A stretch of DNA of 55,291 nt. Source: Magnetospirillum moscoviense. Lineage in GTDB: Bacteria; Pseudomonadota; Alphaproteobacteria; Rhodospirillales; Magnetospirillaceae. The stretch spans positions 1-55,291 of the forward strand of contig NZ_LWQU01000122.1 in NCBI RefSeq assembly GCF_001650635.1. Reading direction: 5' to 3'. A program made the position numbers and the translations under genes. This document shows positions 1-7,284 of the stretch, in pieces. The notes beneath the pieces are model-generated. The model saw nothing but the letters and a program-made list of their open reading frames with translations, did no database searches and was not told where the DNA came from. Each line of letters starts with the position of its first letter. The stretch's first letter is position 1.

Positions 1-43
1 AACGCCGCCTTGTAGGCGGCGGTGAAACTGCGCCGCCGTGGCC

Positions 44-77
44 TTGCCGTCACCTCCAGATCTGGAGGTGACGGCAA
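44..77. repeat. Perfect 34-bp palindrome
   Basis: Bases 44-60 are the exact reverse complement of 61-77, centred on AGATCT, with no mismatch and no loop. Because there is no spacer it is more like a protein-binding site or element end than a classic terminator, though it could form a hairpin in RNA. It contains the motif GTCACCT and its complement AGGTGAC, which recur further on. Confidence 0.85.
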
Positions 78-368
78 CAGGCTAAGCGCACATAAGCATC
101 TACGTGGGAAATCTGATGGCCTGGGTCTTTGACAGGTTTCATTGAACGCGACAGGTGACATCGCGTTGCTCGTCACCTGAGCGACGTTGGTTCATCGGAC
201 ATTCTTCGATCCCTCGAATTGTCGATCATCATCTAGATCGAGACACCACCTTCCCCCCCGCTTGGAGAGGAATGTGGAATCGGGACATCATCTGAGTCTC
301 GACACGCCGTGGAGAGGCTGGTGACGCATCATCACCGACAGGTGGGCTACCGAACCCTGTCATCACCT
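49..368. repeat. Recurrent AGGTGAC / GTCACCT motif
   Basis: Exact 7-mers occur at 49-55, 66-72, 153-159 and 172-178, with near matches at 320-325 (GGTGAC) and 363-368 (TCACCT). The pairs 49-55/66-72 and 152-159/172-179 are inverted to each other, and 320-324/332-336 is a third, weaker inversion. Such spaced, alternately oriented motifs are what multimeric binding sites of a transposase, recombinase or replication protein look like. No protein can be assigned from sequence alone. Confidence 0.55.
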
Positions 369-794
369 CCGACCTTCTGGCTCTCGCCATAGCCGGTGCC
401 AACATCGAACCAACGGCTCTATCCGATGCTGGGTGGTCGTCGTGGTTCATCACGTGCCGACCGTCTTTTGGTCCCCATTGTGGTCTGGCGGGAACCGCTG
501 GGTGTCAGCAGCGATCTTCCAGTCGAGCGGAGGATGCGCTCTCATCGTGCCGGTCATGCGTCCCGGTAACCACTGTTCTTCGATAGAACCCTCTTGGTAC
601 CGAGGTGCTGCCTCGGCATGACTATATTTATACGCAGTCGAAAACCGTTGGCGGGTTTTGGACGAAGGTCAGCACCATTTAAGTACACCCTGTTGCAACT
701 CGGCCACGCCCGGCTTTTATTGCTCCATTAGGGTTGTATCCGGGCTTATGTTGCGGCCAACTCTTTGGGTCTTAGACCCGGAGGGGACATCACC

Positions 795-1343
795 ATGAAA
801 TTCGGCTACGCCAGGGTCAGTTCCAATTCGCAAGACCTCACCGTGCAAATCGAAGCCCTTAAGGCTGCCGGGTGCGAGGTCATCCGCAGCGAGAAGGTCA
901 GCGGTACCAGCCGCCAGGGGCGCCACGAATTGGAAGCCTTGTTGGAATTCATCCGTCAAAACGATGTCCTGTGTGTGACCCGGATAGATCGCGTCAGTCG
1001 CAGCCTTGGTGACCTGCTCGACATCGTGCGGCTGCTCAAGAGCAAGGGCGCCGATCTGGTCGCGACCGAACAGCCCTTCGACACCACATCGATCTACGGG
1101 GAATTGACCATCAACCTCCTTGGGGTCTTCGCGAATTTCGAAACGCAGCTTCGCCGCGAGCGCCAGATCGAAGGCATTGCCCGTACGAAACGCGACCACC
1201 CCGAAAAGTACCGTGGTCGTCCGCGCTCCATCGACCCGACCGAAATTCGGCGCCTCAAGGACGAAGGCATGGGCGCCGCCGCCATCGCCACGACCCTGGG
1301 TATCGCCCGGACTTCGGTATACCGGGCGCTGGAAAAGCCGTGA
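795..1343 (+). CDS. Serine recombinase (resolvase/invertase family), copy 1
   Basis: A small serine recombinase of 182 residues that cuts and rejoins DNA at paired sites through a covalent phosphoserine intermediate. The start at 795 is chosen because GGAGGGG lies about ten bases upstream and the protein then opens with the family N-terminus (MKFGYARVSS), with catalytic Ser9. The conserved arginine motif RIDRVSRS and the long E helix follow. A C-terminal helix-turn-helix (GMGAAAIATTLGIARTSVYR) contacts DNA. Length and domain order are normal, so the gene looks intact. Small inverted repeats at 708-779 are candidate recombination sites. Its target, whether resolution of a cointegrate or inversion, cannot be told from sequence. 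Confidence 0.9.
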   Translation: MKFGYARVSSNSQDLTVQIEALKAAGCEVIRSEKVSGTSRQGRHELEALLEFIRQNDVLCVTRIDRVSRSLGDLLDIVRLLKSKGADLVATEQPFDTTSIYGELTINLLGVFANFETQLRRERQIEGIARTKRDHPEKYRGRPRSIDPTEIRRLKDEGMGAAAIATTLGIARTSVYRALEKP

Positions 1344-1732
1344 TGGGGAAAGTCCTTTCATCGAACCTCCCCACCCAGTTCCCGACGTAGCTGGTTGATC
1401 CGGGTAATCAGCTTGGATGGTGGGTCATGGCGACGGTCACCATGAAACCGATGCCGCCGATGATGCCCGCTTCAGCCGTCACCAGCAGGACGTTGGCGCG
1501 GACGTGCCAGCAGCTGCTTGCCGGGGATTTTCGTCGACGCTTTCGGTGAATGGATTGTCGCAGGTAGTGAGTCTCGCGGTAGGCAAGAAAACGTCCGTTT
1601 TCTTGCCCCTTGGCCGATACCATCGGTCAGTACGCTTGGCCGCCGGAATCGTGGTAAAGAAATTCGGTCAAGTTATCATCGTCAACGTCGCCCGCGCATG
1701 GACGGGTTTGTTGCCATTGATGAGGTGCCGCC
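1344..1732. other. Intergenic segment with a strong hairpin, no gene supported
   Basis: About 390 bases between the two recombinases. Overlapping open frames on both strands up to about 115 codons have no family signature and no good ribosome site, so none is called. The main structure is an 11-bp perfect inverted repeat with a four-base loop at 1582-1607. The segment just upstream of a resolvase gene is where res sites normally sit, so part of it may be a recombination site. Confidence 0.45.
1582..1607. repeat. 11-bp perfect inverted repeat, 4-nt loop
   Basis: GGCAAGAAAAC at 1582-1592 pairs exactly with GTTTTCTTGCC at 1597-1607 around GTCC. It lies about 125 bp before the second recombinase. 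It could be a terminator stem, a res sub-site or part of a transposon terminal repeat. No T-run follows on the plus strand, which weakens the terminator reading. Confidence 0.6.
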
Positions 1733-2290
1733 GTGCTGATCGGCTATGCCCGCGTCTCGACCGATGACCAAAACCTCCACCTCCAGCACGACGCGCTCCT
1801 CACCGCCGGCTGCGAGAAGACCTACGAGGACCGCAAGAGCGGGGCCAAGGCCGACCGGCCTGGCCTGAACACCGCGCTGGAGGTTGCCCGCGCCGGAGAC
1901 ACGCTGGTGGTGTGGCGGTTGGATCGGCTCGGCCGCTCGCGGAAGGACCTCATCCGGCTGGTGGAGACCCTGGAGGCCAAGGGCGTCGGACTGCGCAGCC
2001 TCCAGGAGGCGATTGACACCACGTCGAGCGGCGGCCGGCTGGTGTTCCACCTCTTCGGCGCCCTGGCGGAATTCGAGCGCAACCTTGTCCGCGATCGCAC
2101 CGCCGCCGGTCTAGCCGCCGCCCGTGCGCGAGGCCGCGTTGGCGGGCGCCGCAAGCAGCTTGATCCGGAGAAACGGCGGCTCGCCGTCCAGCTTTACACG
2201 GAGAAAAAGCACACCGTGGTGGAAATCTGCCGCCTCATGGGCATCTCCAAGCCCACCTTGTACAGCTACGTGGCCGAAGCCAATGGCTAA
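1733..2290 (+). CDS. Serine recombinase (resolvase/invertase family), copy 2
   Basis: A 185-residue serine recombinase, distinct in sequence from the copy at 795. It starts at GTG 1733, preceded by GAGGTG, and opens MLIGYARVSTDDQ with catalytic Ser9. WRLDRLGRSRKDL is the arginine motif, FGALAEFERNLVRDRT the helix leading to the E helix, and the C-terminal helix-turn-helix reads VVEICRLMGISKPTLYSYV. The family resolves cointegrates or inverts segments. Its last codons overlap the start of the transposase (ATGGCTAA shared at 2283-2290), so the two are translationally coupled and probably belong to one element, as in transposons that carry their own resolvase. Confidence 0.92.
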   Translation: MLIGYARVSTDDQNLHLQHDALLTAGCEKTYEDRKSGAKADRPGLNTALEVARAGDTLVVWRLDRLGRSRKDLIRLVETLEAKGVGLRSLQEAIDTTSSGGRLVFHLFGALAEFERNLVRDRTAAGLAAARARGRVGGRRKQLDPEKRRLAVQLYTEKKHTVVEICRLMGISKPTLYSYVAEANG

Positions 2291-3113
2291 AGGCGGGCAC
2301 GGCAGCATCCCGACCGAGGCGCTGATCAACCTGCGCCGTCGGCTGGACGTGCTGCCGGCCCGCCATCCCGACCGCAAGGCGACGATGGAGAGCGCCGCCA
2401 CGCTCTATGGCGTGTCGCGCGCCACCCTGTACCGGCAGCTTCGTCAACTTGTCCGGCCAAAGTCGGTGCGCCGCGCTGATCGAGGCAAGCCCCGGAAGGT
2501 GCCGGCGGCCGAGATGGAACGCTACTGCGAGATCGTCGCCGCCCTGAAAATCCGCACCACCAACAAGAAGGGGCATCATCTCTCGACCGCCCGCGCGATC
2601 CAACTCATGGAGGAATACGGCGTCGAGACGCCCGATGGCCTGGTGCAGCCGCAGGCCGGTATGCTGTCGCGCACCACCGTCAACCGATACCTGCGTGAGT
2701 GGGGCTACGATCACGTTCGAATGACCAGGGAACCGGCCGCCGTGCGCTTCCAAGCCAAGCGCAGCAATGAAATGTGGCAATTCGACCTCAGCCCGTCCGA
2801 CCTCAAGCAAGTCACGGCGCCGTTGTGGATCGAACCGGGGCGCGGCAACCCGACACTGATGCTGTACAGCGTCGTCGATGACCGCAGCGGCGTCGCATAC
2901 CAAGAGTATCGGTGTGTCTACGGCGAAGACGCGGAATCGGCCCTGCGGTTCCTCTACAACGCCATGGCCACCAAGGGTGACGACGGTTCGCCCTTCCAGG
3001 GCATCCCCGGCACCATCTACATGGACAATGGCCCGATCGTTCGAAGCCGCGTGTTCCAGCGTGTCATGGACTGCCTGGGGTCACCTAACGAAAGTGCATA
3101 CCTTGTACGCTAA
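2283..3113 (+). pseudogene. DDE transposase/integrase, 3'-truncated
   Basis: Begins at ATG 2283, overlapping the resolvase stop. The 276 residues contain an N-terminal helix-turn-helix (SAATLYGVSRATLYRQL), a second DNA-binding region (LSRTTVNRYLREWG) and an rve/Mu-type catalytic core with the first Asp in MWQFDLSP and the second in YMDNGPI. The third acidic residue of the DDE triad, expected roughly 35 residues further on, is absent: after VFQRVMDCLG the frame runs into an unrelated ten-residue tail and a stop. Family members are usually well over 400 residues. I infer loss of the C-terminal half by deletion or insertion near 3080-3090. It should be inactive. Confidence 0.85.
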
Positions 3114-3188
3114 TGTCGCACAAAACAAGAACTCACCCGCATGTAGGGATTGAGACGGCCTTCAAAGCGCCTTGAAATTTATCTCTGC
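3084..3188. other. Junction DNA downstream of the truncated transposase
   Basis: Transposase homology stops near 3080. The next bases include TGTCGCACAAAACAAG from 3114, beginning with TGTCG as the ends of some Tn7- and Tn5053-like elements do, and at 3146-3155 GGATTGAGAC, close to the 3' end of many CRISPR repeats (ATTGAAAC). It occurs once only, so no array can be called. The segment is probably a recombination scar. Confidence 0.3.
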
Positions 3189-3590
3189 TCAATGTCCCCG
3201 TGGCCTGATATTCCGAACATCAACGCCCAGGATATCGGCCAGCGGCTCCCAGGCTGCCTCGGCGGTCAGCGCCGGCAGCCCCAATGCCATTGCTGTGGCC
3301 AGGCAACAACGGTCGCCCAGTGACAGGCCAGCAGATCGGGTGCTCGGACGTAGTTGACCTGCCCTCGCGGCAAGCCCCGCGTCCAGTGAGACGACTTCGA
3401 TGCCGAAGGACAGTGCGATTGCTTCCGCTCGATCGAGAGGTACTCCACGTTCAGCCAGCTTGCCGATGACCTCGGCCAAATTGACAGCAGAGATGACGGA
3501 CTCGACCACAGCGTCAGCGACAATCTCCTGCCCTGGCTCTCGATGAATGAGGGCCAGCAGAGCCGAGGCGTCGAGGACGATTTTACTCAT
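3189..3590 (-). CDS. vapC: PIN-domain toxin (VapC family)
   Basis: A 133-residue PIN-domain ribonuclease, the toxin half of a VapBC-type pair; the family cleaves specific RNAs such as initiator tRNA or rRNA and stops growth when its antitoxin is lost. Start chosen at ATG 3590, so that the protein opens MSKIVLDASALLAL. Metal-binding acidic residues visible are Asp7, Glu40 (NLAE) and Asp93 (LGDRCCLATA). Its start overlaps the antitoxin's last codons by eight bases, the usual arrangement for coupled expression. The upstream in-frame extension to 3641 lies inside the antitoxin gene and is rejected. Gene appears intact. Confidence 0.88.
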   Translation of the reverse strand: MSKIVLDASALLALIHREPGQEIVADAVVESVISAVNLAEVIGKLAERGVPLDRAEAIALSFGIEVVSLDAGLAARAGQLRPSTRSAGLSLGDRCCLATAMALGLPALTAEAAWEPLADILGVDVRNIRPRGH

Positions 3591-3834
3591 GGGCCGCTTC
3601 CTGCCGACGGTCGACCGACAGTTCGTCAGCCAGATCGACATCGTCGGGGATGTAGCCCCTTACTTCATCCTGGACACGGGCGATAATATTGCGCAGTGGT
3701 TCGAGATGGATTGTACCTCTCTCATCCACTGTCATCACAAAGCCACCGCCCTTTTCCATACCAAGGCTCGAACGAACCTGTGACGGAACAACGATACGAC
3801 CATTGGCCGCCATGGTGACGTGCATCTCGTTCAT
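3583..3834 (-). CDS. vapB: AbrB/MazE-type antitoxin partner of VapC
   Basis: An 83-residue protein with a SpoVT/AbrB-type swapped-hairpin N-terminus (MAANGRIVVPSQVRSSLGM) followed by an acidic tail (YIPDDVDLADELSVDRRQE) of the sort that occupies the toxin's active site. It neutralises the PIN toxin encoded immediately downstream and should repress its own promoter. Starts at codons 1, 4 or 8 are possible; Met8 (3813) would begin right at the conserved domain. The toxin gene overlaps its end. AT-rich inverted repeats just upstream (3847-3868) are a plausible operator. Confidence 0.85.
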   Translation of the reverse strand: MNEMHVTMAANGRIVVPSQVRSSLGMEKGGGFVMTVDERGTIHLEPLRNIIARVQDEVRGYIPDDVDLADELSVDRRQEAAHE

Positions 3835-3870
3835 ATCATCATACCTATAATGTCATTTTTATCATTATGC
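3835..3870 (-). promoter_or_regulatory. Candidate vapBC promoter/operator
   Basis: This AT-rich patch stands out from the GC-rich surroundings and lies directly upstream of the antitoxin. ATAATG at 3847-3852 is inverted as CATTAT at 3863-3868. On the minus strand TATGAT sits about 5-10 bases before the first ATG, and may serve as a -10 element for one of the internal starts. AbrB-type antitoxins bind such sites with their toxin to autoregulate; binding here is inferred. Confidence 0.4.
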
Positions 3871-3930
3871 CACTTCCGCCAACTGGTCTCAATGCCTGTG
3901 ATGGCAGTCGCTCGTGCCCATATTTTCATG

Positions 3931-3968
3931 ATATAAAACCCGCTAACGGACATTAGAGAGTTTTATAT
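3931..3968. repeat. 9-bp inverted repeat upstream of the third recombinase stub
   Basis: ATATAAAAC at 3931-3939 is the exact complement of GTTTTATAT at 3960-3968, with a 20-base spacer. It sits 16 bases before the recombinase-like start codon at 3984. The arms are AT-rich in a GC-rich background, like a recombinase crossover or accessory site; it may also contain the promoter. Confidence 0.5.
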
Positions 3969-3983
3969 ATCGGGGTTTCGGGC

Positions 3984-4205
3984 ATGAAATGCGTCGCGTA
4001 CTACCGGGTATCGACCGTGAAACAAGGGAGATCCGGTCGACAAGGCCGCCAGGCGGCTTTCCGGGCGCGCCAGATGGATATGCTGGCATGGAGGCGACCG
4101 AGCCGAGCGAGGAGGATGGTCCGTCGGATCGTTGCCGTCGTTGGCACCGTCATGAGGTGGTGGGCAGCTACGGCAGTTCCTGTGGAGAAAACCTGTCCAA
4201 GTTAA
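3984..4205 (+). pseudogene. N-terminal stub of a serine recombinase
   Basis: The first 18 residues, MKCVAYYRVSTVKQGRSG, are a clear serine-recombinase start with the catalytic Ser of the YYRVS motif. After that the sequence turns into an arginine-rich stretch with no family resemblance and stops after 73 codons, where a normal member has 180-500 residues. The other two plus-strand frames do not restore homology within the next 200 bases. I read this as a gene cut off after its first 55 or so bases, with the neighbouring methyltransferase fragment joined to it tail-on. It should have no activity. Confidence 0.7.
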
Positions 4206-6115
4206 TTGGTTCTAAGAAGGCGTTCCGAAATTTTGTCCATGGCAGCCAATAAATTCGACCTTTTCTCCTCGGTCTTGGCACCGTGGGCGTCCTTGCATAT
4301 CTTTGCCAGCTTCTTATGGTCTCCGTTCTTCGAATCGAATTCAGGAAGGCTCAGGTGCTTGAAGATATTGGAGACCTGGATTTGGATGGTGTGACTTTGC
4401 ACGTATTCCCGGACAAGTGACGAGTTCAATAGGGCGCAGACGTAATGCGCTTCGGTTTCGTCGGTGAAGTCGGCGAAGTAGATTTTGTGGTCGGGAACGA
4501 ACACTCGCTTACCACCGTTGGGCATTTCGGCGCTGGTTACCACCGCAGCCTCGAAGGTCTTGGAAAGTTCGGCCCAGACCACTTTACATGGAGCGAACGT
4601 GTAAGCGCCGACATTATAGATGACGTATTCCGGCGCACCGCTCTGGCGCTGCTTGTATGTCGATCTTGCGAGCAATTGCTTCCGGTAGGCGCGGAAATAC
4701 GTCTTTGTCTTCGGCAGATCGTCTACCACGGCCTCGGCGGCTTCATAATCGGCGCGGTTGATGCCCGTGTTCGGGACGAACACATAGAGATCGTCCTGAA
4801 CATGGACATGGCAGGCCGAGAAATCTGCAGCCCCTTTCAGCAGCGGATAGAGCAGATCGGGTTCGACCCAATAAGTCCTAGCCGGGCCGATGTCCGTCCG
4901 TCCCGCTTCCGGGCGGGTTCGAATTTGCACCAGCCCGTCGGTCGGATGCACATCGAGGATATTGACCAGCAGCACCCCGTTGAGATCGCACGTGACGCCT
5001 TTTCGGCCAGCGAGCCAATCGCTCTGCCCCTGGATCGCTGACATGGCCGCAAATCGCCCTATGGGCAAGATGGCCCAAGGAGAGTTACCGCCGTCTACCG
5101 GGGTTGCTTCCCAATTCAAGATCGAGACCCGACCGAGGACGGTGCCCTTGTCGGCGTCCTCGGGGATGGTGGCACTGTAGCCATCCGCCTTTTCCCAAAC
5201 CCGGTAGGATACGGGATACTTCGGCTTCTTCTTGCCGACCTTCTCCAACCGCATGATCGCGGTCTTGTTGGCGACCTTCGGGAAAGGCTTGAGGTTCTTG
5301 AGGTCGTCAACCGCGACGGGGAGGAAATTGGCTTCCTTGTTGATTTTGAAGCTTCGGAACCCCTGGGACGACGGGCTTTGAAAGTGGGTCTGGGTGATGA
5401 CGAATACCAACGTGCCGCCATCCTTCAGCCACTTGTCGCCGACCGTGTAGGTGATCATTCCCGAGATATCGAGTTCGTTGCCGCCGTGAAAAGGCGTTTC
5501 CGAGAAAATGGCGTATTGCTGGCAAGTGGGCTTGATCTTTTCCCGGTAGTGTTCCGGGAGGCTTGACCAGCGGACCCACGGGGGATTTCCCACCACAACG
5601 TCGAACCGCCCGGCAACGGCTGACCAGAAGAAGTTCCTGACAATGCGGAACCAGATACCGTTCCAGTCCTTCTTGTGCAGGTTCAGCACCTGCTCATAGG
5701 TTTCCGCCAAAGGTTCTTTCCAATTGCCCGCTTCAGAGGCAGTCAACGCCCCTTTCTTGACAAGGGCTTTCTCCACCTTGCTGTAGGTGTCCTCGGCCTC
5801 CACGCAATCGGCCATGACGGCAAACACCCGGTCAAGACGCGCCCGGTTGAAGGCGAGGTCTGCCGGGATCAGCACCTTGAGATCGGATTGGGTGCTGCCG
5901 ATCCGGTATTCAACCACATCCTCGTCCGCATCTGGGGAACGCGCCGGGGAGTAAACCGCGTCGGCCAGCAACACCGGCAATTCGACCTCGGATTTGCTCG
6001 CGGCGATCAGATCGGCGATGGCGATCAGGAAATTGACGCGGGACGCCTGCACCGCCAGCGGATTGAGATCGAAGCCCCAAACGGTGTCGAGTAGCAGAGT
6101 CAGCGTGTCCTTGTC
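4202..6115 (-). pseudogene. DNA methyltransferase, N-terminally truncated (Eco57I/type IIG-like)
   Basis: The large C-terminal part (over 600 residues) of an adenine-N6 DNA methyltransferase of the Eco57I/restriction-modification superfamily. The frame is open from a stop at 6116-6118. It begins in the middle of the SAM-binding fold with VWGFDLNPLAVQASRVNF (acidic loop after motif II), then has the catalytic NPPW motif (DVVVGNPPWVRW), and ends in a target-recognition-like region. The DPACGSG motif I and everything before it are missing, so SAM binding should fail. An internal GTG at 6052 is the first possible start. The break at about 6100-6118 coincides with the end of the relaxase fragment. 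Probably the remains of a defence or restriction gene. Confidence 0.8.
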
Positions 6116-6339
6116 CTACCTGCCTTCGTTGCCGTCTTGGCTGCCGTCGCGCGCTCATCGTGGAGGCGTTCGACGGCCTCGACGGTTTGGCCGTAGACGA
6201 CGACAGGTTGGGATGGCGTCTCGACATGCACCGATGCCTCTGGACGCCTTGCCGCCTCGCCAAAAATGAAACCTGTGCCCCTGCCATCCTTGGGCTTACG
6301 GGCGTAGGTTTCGAGGTGCGCGAACTGAAAACCGCTCAT
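6100..6339 (-). pseudogene. N-terminal fragment of a MobA/MobL-like relaxase
   Basis: Seventy-nine residues starting at ATG 6339 (MSGFQFAHLETYARK). The opening resembles the N-terminus of a family of mobilisation proteins that nick plasmid DNA at oriT: a short MSGFQFAHxETYARK start, then a segment with VVVYG and VERLHDE. Full proteins run to several hundred residues; here the frame stops in TKAGRTRTR at the point where the methyltransferase frame begins. The catalytic tyrosine and histidine triad cannot be confirmed in what is left. It follows the two small genes at 7048-6351 on the same strand with an 11-base gap and belonged to their operon. Confidence 0.6.
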
Positions 6340-6350
6340 GGTCGCCGCCC

Positions 6351-6713
6351 TCAATCCTGTTCGCCGGAATAGCGGATGTGGAGGGCGGGAATGTTGCCAT
6401 TGGAACAGCGAAGAGCATCCCATCCATCCGATATCCCCGGAGCGGGCGCAGGCTGCTGCGTAGAGAGGGGGGCATCATCGGGGCAGAAAAGGGAGGATTC
6501 GAATAGCGGTAGCGACCGACTACGCCTATTGCGATGCCCCTGCGGGTTATCTCCATAGGCATCGGCCGGGGCAAGCCCCTGGACCCCTCCTAGATCGATC
6601 GCCAACGCCCTGAACACAGCGGCCGAATCGCTATCGCCCAACGCCTCGGCTAGCGTGGCTAGGTCGCGGGCGAAGGCGACGCCTCCCGGCGTCACCCACG
6701 GCTCCCGGCTCAT
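6351..6713 (-). CDS. Hypothetical protein in mobilisation operon
   Basis: A 120-residue protein of unknown function. Start ATG 6713 overlaps the stop of the upstream gene (ATGA), which argues that it is translated. The first 55 residues are alpha-helical in character (VAFARDLATLAEALGDSDSA); the rest is low-complexity, rich in Pro, Ser and Arg, so the original C-terminus may be altered. No signal peptide or membrane segment. Its place before a relaxase fragment suggests an accessory mobilisation role; this is inference. Confidence 0.5.
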   Translation of the reverse strand: MSREPWVTPGGVAFARDLATLAEALGDSDSAAVFRALAIDLGGVQGLAPADAYGDNPQGHRNRRSRSLPLFESSLFCPDDAPLSTQQPAPAPGISDGWDALRCSNGNIPALHIRYSGEQD

Positions 6714-7048
6714 GGGCGCCTCCCCGGCCCGGTCGGGGCCTCGGGGTCCGCGTCGGGGGGCGGGCTGCCATCGGAGCCGCTTTCGCCGCGTGGCTCGGGC
6801 GCTGCCTCGGCCTCGCGCCGATCATCGGCCACCACCTGCCATTCCTCCAACTCGGCGTCCGGTCGCGCCTCCGGGGCGTCGGGCGCCTGCTGCCGGGCCT
6901 TGTCGGCGGCGGCATCTTCCTTGGCGACGCCGCCGAACATGCCCAGGACCAAGCGGCGGAACATCGTGGCGATAGCATCCATCACCGCCTGGATTGCGGG
7001 CCACAGGGCCGAGAGCCAGCCCATCAACTTGCCTTCAAAATCTCCCAT
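6710..7048 (-). CDS. Hypothetical protein with N-terminal amphipathic/membrane segment
   Basis: A 112-residue protein starting at ATG 7048 with GGGGTCTCC-type purine-poor upstream sequence but GGAGA-like bases nearby. Residues about 9-40 (MGWLSALWPAIQAVMDAIAT, then MFRRLVLGMFGG) are hydrophobic and could bind or cross the membrane. The rest is acidic and Pro/Ala/Glu-rich, predicted disordered. First gene of the three-gene run with the protein at 6713 and the relaxase fragment at 6339. I do not recognise the family. It may be a membrane-anchored accessory to conjugal mobilisation. Confidence 0.55.
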   Translation of the reverse strand: MGDFEGKLMGWLSALWPAIQAVMDAIATMFRRLVLGMFGGVAKEDAAADKARQQAPDAPEARPDAELEEWQVVADDRREAEAAPEPRGESGSDGSPPPDADPEAPTGPGRRP

Positions 7049-7146
7049 GGGGGGTCTCCGTTGCTGTACTACGACAACGGTAGGCCGGGATCATGCAAGG
7101 CACTGCGGTTCCATTCCCCTCGCCTCATTCGCGTACTGGTGGCAAT

Positions 7147-7284
7147 ATGCCTAGCCGCGCAAAGGTGGAGGAGAAGGGGATGCCCGCGCTTGATGAAGGT
7201 CTTGGGCGACTGTTGATCGGCAACACGGCTGTCAGCCTGTATTGGCGGCGGGGCGAAGTGGAACGGATGTGCCATGTCCTCTGA
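7147..7284 (+). CDS. Possible 45-residue ORF
   Basis: An ATG at 7147 opens a short frame (MPSRAKVEEKGMPALDEGLG...) that overlaps the start of the next gene by eleven bases. There is no clear ribosome site and no motif. It is listed because the 225-base gap it lies in is otherwise empty and the overlap resembles coupling; it may well be non-coding. Confidence 0.2.
   Translation: MPSRAKVEEKGMPALDEGLGRLLIGNTAVSLYWRRGEVERMCHVL

Larger units (their letters stand above)
1..794. other. Non-coding or unassigned left end of the mobile region
   Basis: I cannot support a gene in this stretch. The short open frames here (about 60-75 codons) have no recognisable motif and look like chance frames. What it does contain is a dense set of inverted repeats: a 7-bp stem at 4-20, a perfect 34-bp palindrome at 44-77, AGGTGAC/GTCACCT repeats up to about 368, and small inverted repeats (708-713 with 740-745; 767-772 with 774-779) just before the recombinase start at 795. 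These could be transposon ends, recombinase binding sites (res) or operators; the sequence alone does not decide. Confidence 0.5.

Noticed and set aside
717-1361. 214-codon minus-strand frame over the first recombinase
   Set aside because: The plus-strand recombinase has catalytic motifs and a ribosome site; the minus frame has neither.
3130-3160. CRISPR array
   Set aside because: Only one repeat-like sequence and no spacer-repeat pattern or cas genes in the window.
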